Assembly: GCF_001435955.1 (NCBI RefSeq)
Contig: NZ_AYYT01000002.1
Coordinates: 62,001-126,000 of the forward strand
DNA: 64,000 nucleotides
Direction of reading: 5' to 3'
Source of the DNA: Ligilactobacillus salivarius DSM 20555 = ATCC 11741
GTDB lineage: Bacteria > Bacillota > Bacilli > Lactobacillales > Lactobacillaceae
Shown: piece by piece, positions 58,325-64,000 of the stretch
Layout: every line of letters starts with the position of its first letter
Numbering within the stretch: position 1 is the first letter of the stretch
The notes under the pieces: generated by a model
Told to the model about the DNA's origin: nothing
The model's input: only the letters and a program-made list of their open reading frames with translations
Databases searched by the model: none
Translations under genes and position numbers: made by a program

Positions 58325-58472
58325 TTTATTCCCTCGTTATTAAATAGTTTCATTTTTAATTCTAACATACTATAGCTAGATTATAATTGTAAATCTAGTT
58401 ATTAATATATTATTCGCTTTTTAAGTCTAAAATTGTTAGACTAGATATATCTATAAAACAGAAGGTGATTTT

Positions 58473-59006
58473 TTGAATTTCGTAGCAATTGACTTTGAAA
58501 CAGCCAATCCTAAAAGATATAGTGCCTGTTCTTTAGCACTAACTGTTGTTAAAAATAATCAAATTGCCGATCAATTTTATTCTTTAATCAAGCCTGATAC
58601 TGATTTTTCTTGGAGAAATATTCAAGTCCATGGAATTACAGAAAAACAAGTACAAAATGCACCTAGTTTTCCTGAACTCTGGCCACATATTCAAAATTTC
58701 TTTACACCTAACAATCTAATTGTTGCTCATAATGCAAGTTTTGATTCCAGTGTTTTATTAAGAACACTAGAACATTATGATATCACCCTGCCACATTATC
58801 AACTATTAGATACACTTAGAACTAGTAAGAAATTTTTCAAAGATTTTGAGAATCACAAGCTTGATACAATTTGTAATAACTTAAACATCGATTTAAAGCA
58901 TCATCATAATGCTTTATTTGATAGTACTGCTTGTGCTGAAATTTTACTTTACCAAGCTAATCTTTTTGGTGAAGATCAGTTACAACCATTCATTAAAATA
59001 AAATAA
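58473..59006 (+). CDS. DnaQ-like 3'-5' exonuclease (DEDDh)
   Basis: A 177-residue exonuclease of the DEDDh class. Catalytic residues are D7 and E9 (AIDFETAN), D91 (AHNASFDSSV), H145 and D150 (HNALFDS). It is similar to the epsilon/PolC-type proofreading domain but freestanding. It could proofread or trim RNA or DNA; the substrate is unknown. TTG start at 58473 with GAAGGTGA nine bases upstream. Lone plus-strand gene convergent with tsaE. Confidence 0.9.
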   Translation: MNFVAIDFETANPKRYSACSLALTVVKNNQIADQFYSLIKPDTDFSWRNIQVHGITEKQVQNAPSFPELWPHIQNFFTPNNLIVAHNASFDSSVLLRTLEHYDITLPHYQLLDTLRTSKKFFKDFENHKLDTICNNLNIDLKHHHNALFDSTACAEILLYQANLFGEDQLQPFIKIK

Positions 59007-59009
59007 ATC

Positions 59010-59063
59010 AAAAGCACTGTAAAGATCTGACTTCTGTACATAATCAGATCCTACAGTGCTTTT
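59010..59063. terminator. Bidirectional terminator between exonuclease gene and tsaE
   Basis: AAAAGCACTGTA pairs with TACAGTGCTTTT (59052-59063), with inner pairing AGATCTGA/TCAGATC; A and T runs on both sides. Confidence 0.9.
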
Positions 59064-59077
59064 ATTAGCATCAAATA

Positions 59078-59530
59078 TTATAACTCCGCTAGCAATTCTT
59101 GATAACGTTCCCCTTTAGCCTCAATTACTATCTTTCTCTGATCATCATTTTGTTCATCTTTAATGATATGGATAATCAAATATTCATTAGGTAATTCATC
59201 ATCAATAAATTGTGACCACTCAACAACACTTACACCGTCACCGTTAAAATATTCATCTAATCCAATATCATCAGCACTGGCATCCTCTAAACGATAAACA
59301 TCCATATGATACAGTGGTAATCTACCTTCATGATATTCTCTAACGATTGTAAATGTTGGACTTTTTACATTTTTCTTAATTCCCAGTCCTAAAGCGAGCC
59401 CCTTAGTGAAAGTTGTTTTACCAGCACCTAAGTCTCCATCTAGTAAAATAATATCTTGAGGCTTTAAAAATTGAGCTATCTTTCTTGCTAACTTTTCTGT
59501 ATCTTCTGCTTTTTTACTTATTATTTCCAT
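59078..59530 (-). CDS. tsaE: tRNA threonylcarbamoyladenosine ATPase subunit TsaE
   Basis: A 150-residue TsaE that works with TsaB, TsaC and TsaD to make t6A37 in ANN-decoding tRNAs. Walker A GDLGAGKT is at 32-39, SPTFTIVREY follows, and the acidic VVEWSQFID loop is typical. It lies three bases after pta on the same strand, which is the common pta-tsaE order in lactobacilli; the other tsa genes are not in this window. Confidence 0.95.
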   Translation of the reverse strand: MEIISKKAEDTEKLARKIAQFLKPQDIILLDGDLGAGKTTFTKGLALGLGIKKNVKSPTFTIVREYHEGRLPLYHMDVYRLEDASADDIGLDEYFNGDGVSVVEWSQFIDDELPNEYLIIHIIKDEQNDDQRKIVIEAKGERYQELLAEL

Positions 59531-59533
59531 GTT

Positions 59534-60511
59534 TTACATCAAAGCTTGAGCTGCTGTAATAATTGCAACCTTATAGACATCTTCTTCAACAGAACCTCTT
59601 GATAAATCTGATACAGGTTTATTTAAACCTTGAAGAACAGGTCCAATTGCTTCTAATCCTCCTAATCTTTGTGCAATTTTATATCCAATATTTCCAGATT
59701 GTAACTCTGGGAATACAAAGACATTAGCATGTCCTGCAACTTCTGATTCTGGTGCCTTTTGTTTAGCAACAACTGGTACAAAAGCTGCATCAAATTGTAG
59801 TTCTCCATCAATCTTTTCATTAGGTGCTAATTCTTTAGCTAATTTTACTGCTTCTTGAACTTTTGTTACTTCATCTGACTTAGCTGAACCCATTGTAGAG
59901 AAACTTAGCATTGCAACTTGTGGATCAATATCAAAAATTTTAGCAGTGTTTGCACTTTCCACAGCAATTTCAGCTAATTCTTGTGCACCTGGATTAATGT
60001 TGATAGCGCAATCTGCAAATAAATATCTTTCGTCACCTTTAACCATTACAAAAGCACCACTTGTTCTACTTACTCCTGGCTTTGTTTTAATTATTTGTAA
60101 TGCTGGGCGTACTGTATCCCCTGTTGAATGAATAGCACCTGAAACTAAGCCATCAGCTTTATCCATGTAAACTAACATTGTTCCAAAATAATTTACATCG
60201 CGTAACATTGTTTCTGCTTGTTCTTTAGTATTTTTACCTTTTCTGCGTTCAACAAAAGCTTCTACCATTTCAGCAAATTTATCTTCAGGGTAAGTATTTG
60301 GATCAATTAATTCAATATCTCCTAAATCTACTCCTTCATTTTCCGCATTTTGCTTAATTTCATCAACTTTTCCTAACAAAATAGGAACTACTAAACCGTC
60401 ATTCTTCAATCGAATAGCTGCACGAAAAATACGTGGTTCTTGTCCTTCTGGGAATACTATTGTTTTGTTTGCTCCTGCAACTTTTTGCTTTAAGTTATCA
60501 AATAAATCCAT
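59534..60511 (-). CDS. pta: Phosphate acetyltransferase
   Basis: A 325-residue phosphotransacetylase converting acetyl-CoA and phosphate to acetyl phosphate and CoA, the step before acetate kinase. It is the short, single-domain form without the DRTGG regulatory domain. Motifs: IVFPEGQEPRIFRAA, GLVSGAIHSTGDTVRPALQ, FADCAININP, LSFSTMGSAKSDEVTKV and ANVFVFPELQSGNIGYK. It is followed by tsaE. No cre site was seen in the short gap to ung. Confidence 0.96.
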   Translation of the reverse strand: MDLFDNLKQKVAGANKTIVFPEGQEPRIFRAAIRLKNDGLVVPILLGKVDEIKQNAENEGVDLGDIELIDPNTYPEDKFAEMVEAFVERRKGKNTKEQAETMLRDVNYFGTMLVYMDKADGLVSGAIHSTGDTVRPALQIIKTKPGVSRTSGAFVMVKGDERYLFADCAININPGAQELAEIAVESANTAKIFDIDPQVAMLSFSTMGSAKSDEVTKVQEAVKLAKELAPNEKIDGELQFDAAFVPVVAKQKAPESEVAGHANVFVFPELQSGNIGYKIAQRLGGLEAIGPVLQGLNKPVSDLSRGSVEEDVYKVAIITAAQALM

Positions 60512-60544
60512 TTAAAACACCTCTAAAATTAAATTAAGGTTAAT

Positions 60545-61243
60545 TTACTTTTCTGTCAATTCTACTTTCTCTGGTAATTGCCAATCTATCGGCGTTTCAC
60601 CTAATGCTTCTAGAGCAGCGTTAGTTTTTGAAAACGGACGAGATCCAAAAAATCCCCTGTTAGCAGAAAGAGGACTAGGATGTGGAGATTCAATAATGAT
60701 ATTCTTCTTTCTATCAATCAAAGCTGACTTTTTTCTAGCAGCAGCTCCCCACAATATAAAAACAACTGGCATTGGTCTTTCTGAGAGCTTTTTAATCGCT
60801 TCATCCGTCAATTTTTCCCAACCTTTTCCTTGATGAGAAAATGCCTGTCCATTTCTAACTGTTAAAACTGAATTTAACATTAAAACACCCTGCTTAGCCC
60901 ATTTTTCAAGATAACCATGATTAACAGGTTTTATTCCTAAATCGGAGTATAACTCCTTGTAGATATTCCGTAATGAAGGTGGAATAGCCACACCTGGTAA
61001 CACAGAAAAACTTAACCCATGAGCTTGATTAGGGCCATGATAAGGATCTTGTCCTAAAATGACAACTTTTACCTTTGAAAATGGCGTCCATTCAAAGGCT
61101 TCGTATATATGGTACATATCTGGGTGAATATACTGCGTTTTATATTCATTTTTTAAAAAATTATGCAATTCTGTATAATAAGGTTTCTCAAATTCTGGAC
61201 CTAATACTTCTTGCCAATCATTGTGTATAAACGTTTTCAACAT
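60545..61243 (-). CDS. ung: Uracil-DNA glycosylase
   Basis: A 232-residue family 1 UDG that removes uracil from DNA. The catalytic D66 and H69 lie in [15 protein letters not shown] follows, and the C-terminal [18 protein letters not shown] holds the DNA-intercalation loop. Full length. The ATG at 61243 is used, with AGG five bases upstream; a GTG two codons earlier overlaps the ribosome site. It lies upstream of pta. Confidence 0.96.
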   Translation of the reverse strand: MLKTFIHNDWQEVLGPEFEKPYYTELHNFLKNEYKTQYIHPDMYHIYEAFEWTPFSKVKVVILGQDPYHGPNQAHGLSFSVLPGVAIPPSLRNIYKELYSDLGIKPVNHGYLEKWAKQGVLMLNSVLTVRNGQAFSHQGKGWEKLTDEAIKKLSERPMPVVFILWGAAARKKSALIDRKKNIIIESPHPSPLSANRGFFGSRPFSKTNAALEALGETPIDWQLPEKVELTEK

Positions 61244-61328
61244 GAACACCTCGCTTTCTATTCTATCATAAATTTATTTAAAGATTAATCACTATCACTA
61301 AATTCTTAGTCTCTAAAATTTACTTTTC

Positions 61329-61357
61329 TTTACTATATCATGGTAAACTAGTAGTAT
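61329..61357 (+). promoter_or_regulatory. Likely promoter of the HAD phosphatase gene
   Basis: TTTACT (61329-61334), 17-base spacer, TAGTAT (61352-61357), 25 bases before the ATG. Confidence 0.5.
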
Positions 61358-61381
61358 AAAGTTTTTAGGGAGGCTTCCTTT

Positions 61382-62257
61382 ATGATACAAATAATCGCTT
61401 CAGATATGGACGGTACACTTTTAAATGACAAAATGGTAATTTCTAAACGAAATGCCGATGCTATTAAAGAAGCACAAAAAAATGGGGTTCACTTCATTGT
61501 TTCCTCTGGTCGTGGATATAATGAAATCAAGCCTTTAATTGAGGCTGCTGACTTCAATAGTCCTATGATTACACTTAACGGTGCTGAAGTTTTAGATGAA
61601 AATGGAAAAGTTTTAAGTTCTTCTCCTCTACCTAAAATTACTGCTAAAAAAATCATTCGTTTATTACGAAAAAAAGGACTCTACGCTGAAGTAATCACTT
61701 CAAAGGGGATTTACTCTGATAACAAAGCTAAAAGAATCGAAAACTTTGCTGAACTTTTAACTCGAGTTAGTCCTGATACTCCATATAAGTTAGCTGTTAT
61801 CATGGCTTCTAATCGTCTAGAACTTATGAATATCAATTATACTGACGACTATATGGAACTTATAGATGAAAAGCACACTAAAGTTTTCAAAATTGTTGCC
61901 TTTAGTTCTGAAGGTAAAAAAGTCTTAGATCCTATTCGTGATGAAATCAGTCAAAATTCTGAACTTGTTGTAACCTCTTCTTCTGAATCTAACATTGAAA
62001 TTAATCATGTTAATGCTCAGAAAGGAATTGCTTTACAAGCATATGCTGACTATTTAAATATACCTATGGATAATGTCATGGCAATTGGCGACAATAACAA
62101 TGATGTTTCTATGTTAAAAGTCGCTGGAATGAGTTATGCAATGGAAAATGGCTCTAACGAAGTTAAAATGTTAGCTAAAAGGATAGCTGACACTAATACC
62201 TCTGACGGTGTTGGTAAGGCTATTGAAGAAGTTCTTAGAGAAAATCAAGAACACTAA
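61382..62257 (+). CDS. Cof-type HAD phosphatase
   Basis: A 291-residue HAD-superfamily phosphatase of the Cof/YidA type, hydrolysing small phosphate esters such as sugar phosphates, exact substrate unknown. Motif I D8-M-D10-GTLL, motif II SSGRG, and the C-terminal motif GDNNNDVSML are intact, with a C2-type cap between. Ribosome site GGGAGG nine bases before the ATG. It is followed by the LURP-one-like gene. Confidence 0.93.
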   Translation: MIQIIASDMDGTLLNDKMVISKRNADAIKEAQKNGVHFIVSSGRGYNEIKPLIEAADFNSPMITLNGAEVLDENGKVLSSSPLPKITAKKIIRLLRKKGLYAEVITSKGIYSDNKAKRIENFAELLTRVSPDTPYKLAVIMASNRLELMNINYTDDYMELIDEKHTKVFKIVAFSSEGKKVLDPIRDEISQNSELVVTSSSESNIEINHVNAQKGIALQAYADYLNIPMDNVMAIGDNNNDVSMLKVAGMSYAMENGSNEVKMLAKRIADTNTSDGVGKAIEEVLRENQEH

Positions 62258-62295
62258 TTAATCTTATAATTAGCGTATGATTGGGGGTGATTCAA

Positions 62296-62826
62296 ATTCG
62301 TAAGTTATATACACGCCGAGATATGTTTGAAATTGGAACTCAACTTACTTTTAGAGACTCAGACAAAAAAATTATCTACTTTCTTTCGGGTCATCTTGGC
62401 GGACACCAAGGTCGAATAAATCTTTTTGATATTCAAGGAAAGTTATTAGCTGAAGCTCGTCAAAAATCTCTAGGTTTTTTCCCAAAATTTATATTTTTGG
62501 AAGATGGCCATTATGCTGGTTCTCTTAGAAGGTATTATGGTATTAATCATGATATGTTATTCGTAAAAAAGTTAAATTGGTTTATTTTTGGTAATCTCTT
62601 TACTTTTAACTATAAGGTTTTTAAGGGTAGAGACTGCATTATGAAAATTCATGAAGTAACTCTTCCAGACGGCGGTAATTATTTAGAATTTGAAATCTCC
62701 CATAAAGAATATGAACCGTTATGTTTATGCATCGCTTCAATTTTAGACTATTGGGCTAAAATGCGTAATCCTTCACGTTCTAAGCAAACTGAACTAAATA
62801 ATAATCTTAACGTTAATTATTCATAA
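62296..62826 (+). CDS. LURP-one-related (YxjI-like) protein, probable AUU start
   Basis: A LURP-one-like protein of about 176 residues whose fold is a Tubby-like beta barrel in the family; function unknown. Its N-terminus RKLYTRRDMFEIGTQLTF and the following KKIIYFLSGH segment match the family, whose members usually begin M-x-K-L-Y. A ribosome site GGGGGTGA (62283-62290) points to the ATT at 62296 as start (ATT CGT AAG). The alternative in-frame TTG at 62281 precedes that site and has no ribosome site of its own. Middle segments alternate hydrophobic and polar residues, as in beta barrels. Confidence 0.72.
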   Translation: MRKLYTRRDMFEIGTQLTFRDSDKKIIYFLSGHLGGHQGRINLFDIQGKLLAEARQKSLGFFPKFIFLEDGHYAGSLRRYYGINHDMLFVKKLNWFIFGNLFTFNYKVFKGRDCIMKIHEVTLPDGGNYLEFEISHKEYEPLCLCIASILDYWAKMRNPSRSKQTELNNNLNVNYS

Positions 62827-62860
62827 AAAAACTCGTTGAACAAATGCTCAACGAGTTTTT
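62824..62860. terminator. Bidirectional terminator between LURP-one-like gene and smpB
   Basis: AAAAACTCGTTGA pairs with TCAACGAGTTTTT (62848-62860), with T-runs on both strands. Confidence 0.9.
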
Positions 62861-62861
62861 T

Positions 62862-63329
62862 CTATCCATAATTCTTCAAAGTTCTTCTTATTTCTCTTTC
62901 TTGATCACGACGTTTTATTGTCTCACGCTTGTCATAGACATGTTTACCCTGTGCGATACCTATCAATACTTTGGCAAATCCATTTTTGATATATACTTTC
63001 AAAGGTACTATCGTAATCCCTTTTTTCTGAGTTTCTTCACTTAAATGTTTAATCTCTTTTTTGTGTAATAATAACTTTCTATTTCTTAAAGGATCATGAT
63101 TAAAAATATTTCCTTGATCGTATAAAGAAATATGAACATTCATTAGCCAAACTTCACCATTTTTAACTTGCGCAAAACCGTCTTTTAAATTAATTCGGCT
63201 AGCACGTACAGATTTTATTTCTGTCCCAGTTAAAGCAATTCCAGCCTCATAAGTTTCTAAAATATTATAATCATGGCGTGCTTTACGATTTTGTGCTAAA
63301 GCATTATCTTTAGGCTTACTTTTTGCCAC
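62862..63329 (-). CDS. smpB: SsrA-binding protein SmpB
   Basis: A 155-residue SmpB that binds tmRNA for trans-translation and ribosome rescue. The OB-fold core [40 protein letters not shown] and [22 protein letters not shown] are conserved, with the basic C-terminal tail that enters the mRNA channel. GTG start at 63329 with AAGGGTG upstream. It lies 25 bases after rnr, the usual rnr-smpB order. The tmRNA gene is not in this window. Confidence 0.96.
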   Translation of the reverse strand: MAKSKPKDNALAQNRKARHDYNILETYEAGIALTGTEIKSVRASRINLKDGFAQVKNGEVWLMNVHISLYDQGNIFNHDPLRNRKLLLHKKEIKHLSEETQKKGITIVPLKVYIKNGFAKVLIGIAQGKHVYDKRETIKRRDQEREIRRTLKNYG

Positions 63330-63354
63330 TTATCTCACACCCTTATCAATAAAC

Positions 63355-64000
63355 TTATCTTGAACGTCGACCTTTCTTATTAGAGTGATTAAATCTATTT
63401 TTATTACCATTTTTGTAGAAAGGCTTTTGTCCACCTTTAAAGTTTTTCTTATCTTTACCATGGTACTTTTTATTGCCATGTGAACGTTTTTTATCCTTAT
63501 CTTTAAAACGACGTTTATTATTATCACGTGGTTTTAATTCAGGTAATTCAACACCCTCTAATAAATCAGACTTAGGAATGTCTTTGACACCCTCTAATTT
63601 AAAGTCTATCTCTTTTTGTTCGACATTAACATTAATTAGCTTAACTTCAATTGGTTGTCCAATCTTAAATGTTCGTTTAGAATGACGACCAACTAATGCC
63701 ATTTGTTTCTCAAGGAATACGTAATAGTCATCTTTCATTTCACTAATATGAATTAAACCTTCTACAGTATTCTCAAGCGCAATAAACATTCCAAATTTTG
63801 TAACTGAGCTAACTACAGCTGGGAATGTTTCTCCAACTCTATCAGCCATAAATTCAGCCTTCTTCATTGCATCAGTATCACGTTCAGCGTCAATTGCTTG
63901 TCTTTCCATTTGTGAACTGTGAAGTGTAATTTCGTCTAATTTGTCACGATACTTTTCTTGAACCTGTTCAGATGTACCATTTTCTTTATAGTATCTAATC
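63355..64000 (-). CDS. rnr: Ribonuclease R (5' end outside window)
   Basis: The C-terminal ~215 residues of RNase R, a processive 3'-5' exoribonuclease that degrades structured RNA and works with tmRNA/SmpB. The frame is open to the window edge. The visible part has the end of the RNB domain (HSSQMERQAIDAERD), an S1 RNA-binding domain (FPAVVSSVTKFGMFIAL, then GLIHISEMKDDYYVF) and a Lys/Arg/Gly-rich tail ending KKGRRSR. It is followed by smpB. Confidence 0.92.
   Translation of the reverse strand, partial: IRYYKENGTSEQVQEKYRDKLDEITLHSSQMERQAIDAERDTDAMKKAEFMADRVGETFPAVVSSVTKFGMFIALENTVEGLIHISEMKDDYYVFLEKQMALVGRHSKRTFKIGQPIEVKLINVNVEQKEIDFKLEGVKDIPKSDLLEGVELPELKPRDNNKRRFKDKDKKRSHGNKKYHGKDKKNFKGGQKPFYKNGNKNRFNHSNKKGRRSR

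Overview
The window is a stretch of AT-rich Firmicutes chromosome and reads as the core genome of a Lactobacillaceae species. The evidence is the conserved gene orders (ireB-ruvX-yrzB, zapA-cvpA-mutS2-trxA, mutS-mutL-ruvA-ruvB-queA-tgt-yajC, rny-recA-pgsA-rodZ-ymfI-ymfH-ymfF, cdaA-cdaR-glmM, smpB-rnr), strong Shine-Dalgarno sites with many TTG and GTG starts, an Ala T-box before alaS, a Bacillus-type LexA box at recA, and the fermentative ackA, pta and lutABC genes. I cannot name the species. Almost everything is on the minus strand. No phage, insertion sequence, CRISPR array or defence island was seen.

Layout. 1-4.3 kb: an acyltransferase cut by the window edge, obgE and uvrC. 4.3-7.6 kb: a D-2-hydroxyacid dehydrogenase, a 45-residue protein, an orphan tRNA-Glu(CTC), yfcE-rdgB and a DUF2507 gene. 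7.6-12.3 kb: trxA, mutS2, cvpA, zapA, yrzB, ruvX, ireB. 12.4-18.1 kb: T-box-controlled alaS, a DEAD-box helicase, nrnA and a small coiled-coil protein. 18.3-26.2 kb: ackA, the lutABC lactate-utilisation operon, an amino-acid permease, a universal stress protein and two unknown genes. 26.3-35.3 kb: the repair/queuosine cluster. 35.4-46.5 kb: rny, recA, pgsA, rodZ, the ymfI/H/F group, ftsK, trmL and a probable small RNA or riboswitch-like leader. 46.7-52.9 kb: rRNA methyltransferase, YbaK, guaC, a cation symporter, a CutC-like protein, 6-phosphogluconolactonase and a lone EIIA-Gut-like protein. 53.0-64 kb: the c-di-AMP module with glmM, murB, an exonuclease, tsaE, pta, ung, a HAD phosphatase, a LURP-one-like protein, smpB and the 3' part of rnr.

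Functional themes. Genome maintenance is heavily represented (uvrC, mutS/L, mutS2, ruvA/B, ruvX, recA, ung, ftsK). Envelope growth is linked through glmM, c-di-AMP synthesis, murB, RodZ, ZapA and PgsA. Carbon overflow is represented by D-hydroxyacid dehydrogenase, ackA, pta and lutABC. The first, second and fourth of these have cre-like CcpA sites on their promoters.

I found no convincing wholly new system. The items most worth a second look are the roughly 110-nt promoter-plus-terminator RNA upstream of trmL, two copies of a nested palindromic element that exactly fill convergent intergenic gaps, the lutABC leader in which a hairpin separates a perfect ribosome-binding site from the start codon, the cre-like sites sharing a -10-overlapping layout, a likely AUU start codon, and the EIIA-Gut-like protein that lacks the expected phosphorylatable histidine.
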